Source: Chara braunii (Eukaryota; Streptophyta; Charophyceae; Charales; Characeae). From it: 23,285 nucleotides of DNA. Numbering within the stretch: the stretch's first letter is position 1; every line of letters begins with the position of its first letter. The notes below the pieces were generated by a model, which saw nothing but the letters and a program-made list of their open reading frames with translations, was not told where the DNA came from and made no database searches. Shown here in pieces: positions 1 through 8,402 of this stretch. The translations under genes were made by a program, and so were the position numbers. The DNA lies in contig BFEA01000768.1 of NCBI GenBank assembly GCA_003427395.1, positions 471,501 through 494,785 on the forward strand, in the 5' to 3' direction.

Positions 1-260
1 GGAGGAGGAGGAGGAGGAGGAGGAGGAGGAGGAGGAGGAGGAGCAAGAGGAGGTGGAGGAGGTCCCGACAGTGGAGGAGGAGGTTCAGAGAATGGAGGAG
101 GAAAAGGAAGAGGAGGGGGAGGAAGAGGAGGAGGAGGAGGAGGAGGAAGAGGAGGAGGTCCCGACGATGGAGGAGGAGGAGGAGGAGAGGAGGAGAAGGT
201 CCCGACGATGGAGGAGGAGGAGGAGGAGGAGGAGGAAGAGGAGGAGGAGGAGGAGGAGGA
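1..260. repeat. GGA microsatellite with minisatellite spacers
   Basis: This is an almost uninterrupted (GGA)n tract. A spacer related to GGTCCCGACGATGGAGG recurs near 60, 157 and 199. All frames are open here because a GGA/GAG/AGG repeat has no stop codons, so the long poly-Glu and poly-Arg readings are not evidence of a gene. Purine strand asymmetry is nearly total. Confidence 0.95.
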
Positions 261-598
261 TGACGAAGGGAAGGAAATTCACCTGGCGCCGGCAGGCGAT
301 GGCGCGTGGGTTGCGAGCGTTAGGCGTCGGAGCTCGGCAAACTGCAACGCTGAACTCGGCCGACTGGGTAGGGCGAAGTCCGGCGCGAGGTGTGGCTGCA
401 ACGCATCCAAATTCGAATTTGAATTTGGCCTGATCCGGACCGTCGATCTCGAAGATTTCACAGCACGGATCGGGCCTTTTTCGTTTTCGGATTCCGAGGC
501 CCTACCGGCCTCAAAAAAAATTCCCTTGCCCCCCCCCCCGCTTCGTCCCTGCCCGTGTCCCACCCTCAAGGTGCGCCCCCCCCCTAGAAGCGCCCCTC
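261..598. other. GC-rich non-coding stretch left of element A
   Basis: I see no credible gene. The stretch has homopolymer C runs near 530-540 and 580-588, and an AT-rich inverted repeat at 407-428 (CCAAATTC / GAATTTGG) whose core, CAAATTCGAATTTG at 408-421, is a perfect palindrome. Homology to reverse transcriptase starts abruptly at about 599. The left edge of element A is therefore a truncation or rearrangement point rather than an LTR. Confidence 0.6.
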
Positions 599-1690
599 AC
601 ATTTCTCGAACGGCTGGGCGGCGCCAAGTTCCTCTCCAAGCTTGACCTCAAGTCGGGATATCACCAACTCGAGATTTAGCAGGAGGACCGCTACAAGACC
701 GCGTTTAAGACACGATATGGCCATTTTGAATGGCTGCTTATGCCATTTGGCCTTACGAATGCCCCGACCACTTTCCAAGCGGCTATGACAACAGAGTTCC
801 GACACATGCCGGATCGATTCGTACTTATCTACCTCGACCACATCCTGGTGTACAGTCGGAGTTTGGACGAGCATGTGGAACACCTACGCACCGTTTTGGA
901 GCGGCTACGACAAGCCAAGTACAAAGCCAACCGCGACAAATGCGAATTTGCGCGGCAGGAGCTGGAGTACTTGGGACATTATGTGACGCCGCAAGGCATC
1001 CGTCCGCTTGCGGACAAGGTTTAGGCCCTCCGCGTATAGCCCGAGCCCACCAACACCACGGACATTCGTTCATTCATGGGGTTGGCGGGTTACTATCAGC
1101 GATTCATCACCGGGTACTCAAGGATTGTTGCACCTATGACGAGATTACAATCGCCAAAGGTGCCATTCGTATTCGATGACGACGCACGTCGTACATTCCA
1201 AGCACTTAAGACGGTCATGCTCATGCCACTCGTCCTTAGCATCTATGACCCCACCCTGCCTACGCGAGTGACAAATGACACTTCCGGCTATGGCATTGGG
1301 GCAGTCTTGGAACAACACGACGGCAACGACGGGCACCCTGTGGAGTATTTCAGCCACAAAGTGCATCCCATCAATTCCCTTGATGATGCAAGGAAAGGAG
1401 CTGCTCGCGTTCGTGATGGCTCTCAAGCGATGGCGGCACTTCCTCCTTGGGCGTCGTAGGTTCACATGGGTCACGGACAACAACCCATTGACCTCCTACA
1501 AGACGCAGGATACGGTGAGCAGCACGATCGGACGATGGATGTACTTCATCGACCAATTTGACTTCACACTGAAACATCTCCCCGGCCTCTCCAATCGCGC
1601 AACAGATACACTCTCGCGAAGACCTGATCTTTGCGCTATGACACATCATGCCTTCGCATTCGACAAGGAACTCCAGCAACATCATCCGGG
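599..1690 (+). pseudogene. pol: Element A: partial reverse transcriptase and RNase H (Ty3/gypsy), decayed
   Basis: This is the central part of a Ty3/gypsy Pol. It would copy element RNA into DNA (RT) and degrade the RNA strand (RNase H). The reading begins mid-RT with FLERLGGAKFLSKLDLKSGY, then [13 protein letters not shown] at 740. The catalytic box reads YLDH rather than YxDD (His codon 839-841). The RT thumb/connection is followed by SFMGLAGYYQRFI near 1070. RNase H follows with SGYGIGAVLEQ, KELLAF, TDNNPLT and ATDTLSRR, so its acidic residues are largely kept. In-frame stops are TAG at 677, 1022 and 1037. The frame shifts near 1396 and again near 1680. The N-terminal RT fingers, protease and gag are missing. 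It is clearly a dead fragment. Family assignment is secure; the exact start is uncertain because homology just stops. Confidence 0.93.
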
Positions 1691-3288
1691 GCTATGAGTC
1701 TGATCCAAACTTCGCCACGTTCATTGCGCAGCTATCTTCGGATCACCCGCCGGCCAGCCACTATCGCATTACCGACGGGTACTTGCTCCTCCACTCGAGA
1801 GGCAAGGACTTGTTGTGTGTCCCACGAGACCGTCGTCTTCGGACTCGCCTTCTCGGGGAGTACCATGACTCGCGACTCGCCGGCCATTTCGGAGTCAACC
1901 GCACTATTGCACGGCTTCGACAACGATTCTGATGGCCCGACCTCATTACTGATGTCACTCGGTATTGCGACTCTTGCGAAGTTTGCCGACGAAGCAAGCC
2001 CCACAACCGCAATCCCTATGGCGAGTTACGCCCGATGCCTATCCCACGGGAACCCGGCCTCTCCGTTGCCATGCATGTCACCGGACCATTTCCCCGCGAT
2101 CGCCTCGGGCACGACGGCATCCTCACGATTGTGGACCGTTTGAGTAAGTATGCGCGTTTTCTCCCTTGCAAGTACTACTCCACGGCTCCCGAGCTGGCAC
2201 GCCTCTTGCACACCGGTTGGATTTGCGGCTACGGTGTACCGGAAGACATAGTCAGCGACCGCGACACTCACTTCATTTCAACATTTTGAACTGCTCTCAT
2301 GCAGGAGTCCGGCACGAAGATGAAACCAAGTTCCGCTCGGCATCCACAGACGGACGGGCAAACGGAGCGGGCACATCAAACCACTCACATGATGCTTAGT
2401 ACACTCATCCGTCCGGACCAGAAAGATTGGGTTGACCGCCTCCCCGACATCGAGTTCACCTACAACACTTCGGTGCACCCGGCGATCGGCGCGACTCCAT
2501 TCGAGTTGCACCACGGTGGACGGAAAGGCCGTATCTTCGCCGACCTTCTCCTCCCACGACCAGCCGACATCGACGCCGCTTGCTCTNCCGCTTCCATCCG
2601 GAAGTACAGGGAATTGCTGGCTCAAGCCCGCGCGAATATGCAAAAGGCTCAAGTCTGCATGCAGCAGCAAGCCAACAGGCGTCGCGTGCCATGTCCCATC
2701 CGCGCCGGTGATCTGGTTTGGGTCTCCNCGGAAGAGTTTGCATTGGAACAGGATGTTTCACGCAAACTGCTTCCCAAGTGGTTTGGACCATGGCCCGTAA
2801 CATCAGCCGCGGGCGATGAGCCCGATGGCCCTTCATTTGTGATCAACATCCCCCCGCATCTGATGGTCCATCCAGTCTTTCATGCCTCGAAGCTGGCAAC
2901 ATATACACCAGCTAAGAGCGACGACTTCCCTGGCCGACGATCGCAGGACCCTCCATCTATGGATGGTCATCAGGAAGTTGACCGCGTCATCACGGATCGC
3001 AAGTACGGCAGTAAGCCTCGACAGTACAAAGTTACATTCAAAGCATGCGATCCCGACGACACTCGGTGGATTTCAGGAACAGATTTGAAAGCATCCGCAC
3101 CGCTGATCTACGCTCACTACGATAGCTCAGGGACCTTCACGACCTGCCCCTCCCACCCGGACTGTGGTCCCTCCCTCAGACAGACAGCTTCGCCCTCGCA
3201 GGTAAGCTCGGTCTTTCAAGGAGGGGGGGGTGTGGCATACTGCGTAGCCACACGGGCCTGCAGGGCCTGTCCCGCATTCTCAGCCTAA
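1681..3288 (+). pseudogene. pol: Element A: integrase with chromodomain-like tail, decayed
   Basis: This is an integrase of the chromovirus type, which would insert the element cDNA into host DNA. Visible in order: the HHCC zinc-binding region (EYHDSRLAGHFG, then CDSCEVC), the DDE core, the GPY/F-like module (KLLPKWFGPWPV, VHPVFHASKL) and a chromo-like C-terminus (EVDRVITDRKYG...QYKVTFKACDPDDTRWISG). The second catalytic Asp is kept in IVSDRDTHF and the Glu in TDGQTERAHQ. The first Asp is replaced by His (MHVTGPF, codon 2074-2076). Two TGA stops (1930-1932, 2287-2289) sit where family members have Trp. Single ambiguous bases lie at 2587 and 2728. The open frame runs past the PPT into the LTR and stops at 3288. 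The protein is non-functional as read. Confidence 0.94.
3217..3230 (+). promoter_or_regulatory. Element A polypurine tract
   Basis: The sequence CAAGGAGGGGGGGG lies immediately before a TG dinucleotide that opens the 3' LTR. A purine run directly 5' of the LTR is the expected primer site for plus-strand DNA synthesis in LTR retrotransposons. Position and composition fit. I infer the precise cleavage point from the TG. Confidence 0.8.
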
Positions 3289-3400
3289 AAGCCTAGAAAT
3301 AAGGGCTTACAGGCCCCTATCGTTTCAGCCTGAAAACTGGAAACGAGGGCCTGCAGGCCCTATTTCGTTTTCAGCCTAAAACAGGGCTTTTCAGCCTGAA
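3281..3400 (+). repeat. CAGCCT-(A/G)AAA modules in the LTR of element A
   Basis: CAGCCTaAAA or CAGCCTgAAA starts at 3281, 3326, 3372 and 3392 (spacings 45, 46 and 20). Each is followed by a GGGC(C/T)-rich segment. One linker contains the perfect 14-bp palindrome GGGCCTGCAGGCCC at 3347-3360. This is a degenerate direct repeat in the presumed U3 promoter region. A regulatory role is only inference. Confidence 0.75.
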
Positions 3401-3720
3401 ACCGAGGGCCACTTTCGGGCCCTCATAAGATCGACCTACCCTAACACTCAGGCACAAAACCAGGGTTTCGGGAACAGGCTATTTCTGGCCTGTTCCCACG
3501 ACAGCCTCAAGCAGGAGCTGCAGCGGCGGCCCCTGACTCCCTTTCACATTGGCAAGAGCAGCCTCCTGGACTGCCTCGCCCTGCAGTCAGGAGGCAGGCC
3601 GAGAAGTACATAGGGAGTTCCCATGCACTTCACAGGGAGGTGTTGGACAGAAGGCAGGAGTAGTCTTCAGGATTCGGCCGCAGCACTCAGGAGGAGCGCT
3701 GCAGGAGTAGCTTAGCGCCA

Positions 3721-3785
3721 GCAGTAGTCTTCAACGCTGGGCACTAGTAGCCATAGCAGTAGTCTTCAGCGCTGGGCGCTAGTAG
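3721..3785 (+). repeat. 35-bp-period tandem repeat in the LTR of element A
   Basis: A 30-bp unit beginning GCAGTAGTCTTCA and ending CTAGTAG occurs at 3721-3750 and 3756-3785, separated by CCATA, with only two base differences. A more diverged partial copy (GGAGTAGTCTTCAGG) lies near 3655. Confidence 0.9.
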
Positions 3786-3915
3786 GTGGTAGGAGTAGTG
3801 GTTGGGGAGAGATGGCTGGCGGAGGCCAGTGATACTTACCTGTGGCGCCATAGCTCCAGCTCCATCTTCGAGGTACCTGCATCAAGGCGCCAACTTCACA
3901 GGTTAGTACCGGACT

Positions 3916-3937
3916 GAGAGAGAGAGAGAGAGAGAGT
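3916..3937. repeat. GA dinucleotide microsatellite
   Basis: This is an uninterrupted (GA)n run inside the presumed LTR of element A, followed by a CTT/CTC-rich stretch. A second, shorter GA run lies at 4015-4028. Confidence 0.95.
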
Positions 3938-4296
3938 TCTTCTTCTTCCTCTTCTAAGTCCACCATCTCTTCTTCCCCTCTCACCACCTGACGTCTCAGT
4001 ATCAGCGGACTACTAGAGAGAGAGAGAGTTGTGACTTGAGACTTGACGACATTGGATCCAGACTCGACATTGGGATTCAGACATTTCGACGAGGGACTAT
4101 TTGGGCCTGTGCCGAAGACTTGGTGTTGACGACATTCCCATCTTCCCCTCTTCTTCGTCTAACCCCCCTCTTCTTCGTCTGTGTATGGTTGGGGCCGGCG
4201 CATTCTTCCTGTGTGAGTGCCAGACCCCTTCACACCATGGAGTGATGATGATGATGTATGTTCGGGGCTGCATTGAAATATTGATTGTTTGGATCA

Positions 4297-4660
4297 TTGG
4301 TATCTAAGTTTTCCGCTGCGCTATCTTGTACTTTGTTAGAGAGGTCGGTTCTTGTTCTGGTCTGCACCTTTACAGTATGCAACAGTTAAACAGTTAGTCG
4401 TATGGGAACAGCAAGGGGAAGCATTGTTGCTTGTCCATTGTTGATAAGCATGGCCATAGCCACGGATCGCTTTTCAGTCTACATAATTATTTTGCAAGCT
4501 CTTTGTTGCGTTGTGCCTTGGGCTGCTGGGTGCACCAGTGTACATTGTGCAGTTCCATTAAGATTTCAGCCGTTTATGGAATTTGTGGAAAGACCAGTCA
4601 TGTGTGCAAGTGTGTCTCAACTTTTAATAAAGTGTTTGAGCGAGAATATTGAATGAGTTG
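4297..4660 (+). other. Non-repetitive stretch resembling a plant 3' UTR
   Basis: Composition here is AT-balanced and unlike the flanking repeats. An AATAAA polyadenylation-type hexamer sits at 4626-4631. Open readings (such as the one starting at the ATG at 4402) show no recognisable domain. A relic 3' UTR of a host transcript, or the tail of the element A LTR, would both fit. There is no direct evidence for an upstream exon. Confidence 0.3.
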
Positions 4661-4994
4661 AACAAACTCTTACAAGATTTCTGATCAGTTTTGATTGGTC
4701 ATGAGTTCAACAAGCTGGTGCAGTAGCTGGTGCAGTACTCCAACAAGCCTGGCCATGCTTTCCCAGTCATGACACTAGTGATTTTTATACGTAAGGCCCA
4801 GTGTGGGGGATAAAGAATTAGTGTGGCAGTCGCTGTGCAAGCACAAATGTAAGCACACAATCAACAGTAGGCATCACTGTTCCTACCTTCCAAACCATTT
4901 CATTTGCATTCAATTAGATCAACAAAATCTCTTGAAACCAGCTGCTCTCAGACAACCTGCAGCAAACTTAAAAACTTGCCAACTTTTCAAGAAG

Positions 4995-5324
4995 ATGCAC
5001 CCACCAGCTTATGCTCCAGCAGGAATGCCAAATGTGCAACAAGATTCCTTTCCTCCAGAGCAACTCGTTTTGCACCACCTTGGTAGACAAACCGCAGAAA
5101 AGAGATTCCCGTGCCACCTCTCAAGAAAGTCCCTTCTGTCGCTTCATGAAGGCTTTCAAAGAGCTCCGCCCGACAATCAGTGGACAGGGGTTCCTTCCCT
5201 GTGGCCATACTCTATAATTCAAAAGTTCAGAAACAAGAGCCACAAGAGAAGCCATGTGATGCATGCCCGGAATAAACCGTCATCAATGCAAGTCCAAAGA
5301 TCACCAATATGCGAAAGAGATTAA
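4995..5324 (+). CDS. Unrecognised ORF, doubtful coding status
   Basis: I do not recognise this product. From the first ATG in frame it reads about 109 residues, beginning MHPPAYAPAGMPN, rich in basic residues, Gln and Pro. An overlapping plus-strand frame (5011-5217) contains CQMCN and, about 50 residues later, LPCGHTL. These fragments look a little like the first Cys pair and the CGH part of a RING finger, but the frame stops immediately afterwards and the remaining Cys/His ligands are absent. A minus-strand frame (5208-4987) is equally open. With three competing frames and no conserved domain, this could be a gene relic or chance. Confidence 0.15.
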   Translation: MHPPAYAPAGMPNVQQDSFPPEQLVLHHLGRQTAEKRFPCHLSRKSLLSLHEGFQRAPPDNQWTGVPSLWPYSIIQKFRNKSHKRSHVMHARNKPSSMQVQRSPICERD

Positions 5325-5505
5325 ACATGAAAGTGGAAGACTCAAATCACATTGGACTGACTGATGATGCAGCAGAAACGACAATGTGACACAAATCCAA
5401 CCTCACACCAAGGAGGGGTCCAAACATAGATGAGACCTCCCACTGCAATCACACATAGAGGAAGCATCCGGAAGGAAAGGAAGGAATGGAATGAATGGAA
5501 GAATA

Positions 5506-5850
5506 AAGGAAGGAGGAGGAGGAGCAGAAGTAGGAGAAGGGGAAGCAGGAGGAGGAGGAGAGGCAGACGACGACGACGACGACGACGACGACGAAGAAGA
5601 AGAAGAAGAAGAAGAAGAAGAAGAAGAAGAAGAAGAAGGAGGAGGAGGAGGAGGAGGAGGAGGAGGAGGAGGAGGAAGAAGAAGAAGAAGAAGAAAAAGA
5701 AGAAGAAGAAGAAGCAGAAGCACAAGCACAAGCACAAGCACAAGCAGAAGCAGAAGCAGGATGAGGAGGAGGAGGAGGAAGCGGAAGAAGAAAGGAGGAA
5801 GAGGAAGAAGGAGAAGAAGGAGAAGAAGAAGAAGAAGAAGATGAAGATGT
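5506..5850. repeat. Compound purine microsatellite
   Basis: Blocks follow in order: GGA-rich (5511-5560), (GAC)n (5566-5594), (GAA)n (about 5593-5638), (GGA)n (about 5639-5674), GAA-rich (about 5675-5713), a hexanucleotide block of AGAAGC/ACAAGC units (about 5710-5757), then GGA/GAA mixtures to about 5850. Nearly all purine on the plus strand. All frames read as poly-Glu, poly-Arg, poly-Ser or poly-Leu and should not be called genes. Confidence 0.95.
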
Positions 5851-5932
5851 CAGATCAGTACCGGTACTCACAGGCTCGGGGCATGATGGGATGGTGTTTT
5901 CAACACTGGGCTATCATTGGAGGCTGGGGGTC

Positions 5933-5936
5933 GTAG
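5933..5936. repeat. Target-site duplication, left copy (GTAG)
   Basis: GTAG immediately precedes the left LTR of element B and recurs immediately after the right LTR at 14904-14907. A 4-bp duplication is short but within the usual 4-6 bp range for LTR elements. It fixes both outer boundaries together with the TG...CA ends. Confidence 0.75.
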
Positions 5937-6915
5937 TGCAATCAGACTCACTTTCTTTCCACTTCGCACACATGCAAACAGATGGAGACTCACACTGGCG
6001 CAGGGCGCCCACTAAAAGCTTAGAGATATGGAAATCAAGAACACAGTTCTGATGCAAGTTCTCTTCAACAATCTATGGCGCATCAGCGCCTGAACATCCC
6101 AACCTTCGTCACTGTGTCCAACCCCACTGTTCACACACGGTCACTCTGGATCACCCTGAATACCACCACACACATACACTATGTCTAACTTCCTCCTACA
6201 GCGGCTATGGCCGCACCACCACTACTGACTATGGCTACGATCTCCCTTCAGCCCGCTTCGTCTTCGGGCAACCTGCAGACCAACTTCGCACAAGATGCTG
6301 TAGCAGCGCTTCCACATGGCTTACGCAGCGAATGAATGAATGGCTGGGCGCTGCCTCTTGATTTATACTTCTGTAACTCGTTGGTCTGCCCCTTTCCCAG
6401 GCCCTTGGTGCACACAGTCCCACACGGTACTTGCTTGACTGGACTCTGACAGACTGGACCGGTGCCGCTGACTGCATGGGTTTGCACTGCCAACTCGATG
6501 CAGTCGCAGTGCCGACGTAACACAGTTGGCTCACCACTTGCCCACTTGCCTCTGACTAAACGTGAGACACTTCGAAAAGTCACTTCCGGACCTTCCGGAC
6601 GGCTGTGGACTTGGCCTTTCAGGTACTGTAGCAGCTACAACCTTGACCTTTCGGGACTGTAGCAGCTACGACCTTGACCTTTCAGAGCATCTACAGCCAC
6701 GACCTCTACAGAGCTCTGACTCCTAATCGACAGACCTACAGATCAAACCCCTACCGCTACACGGACCTACGACAGACGACAAACAGCTACCAAAACACAG
6801 ATCATGGGTTCAAACACTCAGGGGTCGACTCGATACTGTACATGGGAAAAGTGAGGTCTGGGGACTGAACTCTAGGGCACGCATCCGTGACTGCCGAAAG
6901 GTGAAAACCGTTTCA
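5937..6915 (-). mobile_element. Element B 3' LTR
   Basis: On the minus strand it opens TGAAACGGTTTTCAC and closes GATTGCA. It matches 13924-14903 over its whole length. A TATA-like TATAAAT lies at 6367-6361 on the minus strand, with U3 of about 550 bp before it. A 31-bp tandem repeat containing ACTGTAGCAGCTAC (starting 6625 and 6656) lies within U3. The octamer GCTATGGC occurs at 6204. Confidence 0.93.
6625..6686 (+). repeat. 31-bp tandem repeat inside the LTR of element B
   Basis: Two units begin ACTGTAGCAGCTAC at 6625 and 6656 and end CCTTGACCTTTC. The same pair is present in the other LTR copy near 14613-14674, so the repeat predates the insertion. Each unit contains TTGACCT, a W-box core on the plus strand. 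Confidence 0.85.
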
Positions 6916-6927
6916 CTCCCACCGGCC
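6916..6927 (-). promoter_or_regulatory. Element B polypurine tract
   Basis: The minus strand reads GGCCGGTGGGAG immediately before TGAAACGG, the LTR start, and 27 bp after the integrase stop. It is short and interrupted by pyrimidines compared with element A's tract, but the position is exactly as expected. Confidence 0.65.
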
Positions 6928-6953
6928 TAAATTCGAGGTCCTCCGAGAATACT

Positions 6954-8402
6954 TCAGTCTAAGGCGGGGCCTTTTCCTTTCCTGTCTCTTTCATAGGCTC
7001 GAACTGTGTCGGGAGCTGTCTCTAGAAGTTCTGTTCGCGTGAACCAGCGGTCGTCTTCTGGCTCTTGATAGGCAAATCGGACTTTGTACTGTTTCTGTGG
7101 ACGACCTCTACCTCCTGTCCTGAAGACATCCTCACCTACTATCCTTTCAATGTCATATCTTCCATCCACATCCGGAGGAATCATATATCTGCGTGAAGGG
7201 AACTGTTGACTTGTGACGCAAGGCAACAGCTTTGACGCATGGAACACTGGGTAGGTGTGGAAGTGTGCTGGAATCTCAATAGTGTAGGATGGTCCATCTT
7301 CTCTGTCCTTGACCCACGGGCCTCTATACGCAGGCAGCAATTTCTGTGAGATGTTCTCCTCAGGAGCGAACTCTTTTGACTTGACCCAGACTAAGTCGCC
7401 TACTTGAAGCTGTGAGGGGCGACGATGCTTATTAGCTTGCTCTATCATTCTATGTCGGGCTTTCCTGAGGTTATCTACAACGATAGCTATTTCTTTTCCG
7501 TGTTCTATCGCAAACTCTCGTGTACCGGGCGGTAGCCTCTGAATCTGATCCCGATTAAGTCCTTCAAATGGTCTGCGCGGTCTAAAGGAATTGTGCAGTT
7601 CATTGGGAGTGCGACACGTAGATAAGTGCACGCTATTATTGTAGGCACTGGCTACCTTTGGGAGCATCTCATCCCAGTTGACCTGATTGGGCCTAATATA
7701 CATTCTAAGAACTTGCTGCAGGAGCTTGTTCATCTGTTCAGTCTGGCCGTTAGTCTCAGGATGACGACCAGATGACATCAGCAACTTTGAGCCATAAACT
7801 TTCATCAGCTCCTGCCAGTTCTGACTAGTGAATCTGGTATCCCTGTCACTAACTATCGACAGCGGTATACCATGCTCACTGACCCGATGGTAAAAAAACT
7901 TTTGAACTACTAAGTTTGTGCGTGCCTCTGCAGGCAAAAGAACAAAAACTGCATACTTGCTAAATCTATCTACTATTACCATGACTTGACTTTTGCCATG
8001 CCTACTCTTGACCTGAGTATCCATAAGGTCGATGGACACAGAATCTCAGGGTCTGTCAGGAATAGGCAAGGGTCTGAGAAGACCGAGAGGGGCACACGTA
8101 GTAGTCTTGTTTCGCTGACAGACTTTGCAACTGCGGACATACTCTATGCAGTTGGCCTTCATACCAGGTCAAATGTACGCGCACATGAGGTTGGCTAGTG
8201 TCTTTTGCCAACCAAAGTGTCCCTCTGTATCATGGCATTCCCCTAAGATCAAACTTCGGATCTCTTCACTGTTGGGAAAGCACAGGTGGTCAATTACATT
8301 CATCTTCTCGAATAAAGCCATCAGTAGTGCGGTAGTTTGACTCAGATTCTGAGGCCTCCGTAACTCTTTTGAGGAGATCACTATAGATAGGGTCTTGTGC
8401 AT
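6954..8402 (-). pseudogene. pol: Element B: integrase with chromodomain-like tail
   Basis: Integrase read in one frame from about 8402 to the stop at 6954. The zinc-binding part has ECHDTEGHFGW then CKVCQRNK. The DDE core is complete: Asp in SIDLMD, Asp in IVSDRDTRF (residue 65 counting from the Met at 8039) and Glu in NGQTEQMNK (residue 101), giving the D,D35E spacing. The GPY/F-like module (KLLPAYRGPW, YPVFHASKL) and a chromo-like tail (IERIVGED...KQYKVRFAYQEPEDDRWF) follow. Two TGA codons interrupt it, at 8171-8169 (probably from Trp) and 8048-8046. The 361-residue stretch after the second stop is intact, an unusually well preserved domain in an otherwise broken pol. Confidence 0.93.

Larger units (their letters stand above)
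3231..4296 (+). mobile_element. Element A 3' LTR (right edge tentative)
   Basis: The LTR starts with TGTGGCATACTGCG right after the polypurine tract. It is non-coding and repeat-rich: CAGCCT-AAA modules (3281-3400), a GGGCCTGCAGGCCC palindrome (3347-3360), a 35-bp tandem repeat (3721-3785) and two GA microsatellites (3916-3937, 4015-4028). No 5' LTR is present in the window to define the end by comparison. I place the end at the CA of GGATCA (4295-4296) because TTGGTATC follows, resembling the LTR/PBS junction seen elsewhere in this window. The right boundary could be wrong by hundreds of bases. Confidence 0.55.

Noticed and set aside
53-645. Long open frames in the GGA repeat reading as poly-Glu or poly-Arg proteins
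   Set aside because: GGA/GAG/AGG repeats lack stop codons in every frame, and no domain or gene context is present.
5342-5936. Five overlapping open frames on both strands over the purine microsatellite
   Set aside because: They are simple-repeat artefacts reading as poly-Leu, poly-Ser, poly-Arg or poly-Glu.
6235-6583. Minus-strand open frames inside the LTRs of element B (also 14235-14571)
   Set aside because: They are short, diverge between the two LTR copies with no sign of coding constraint, and overlap each other in two frames.
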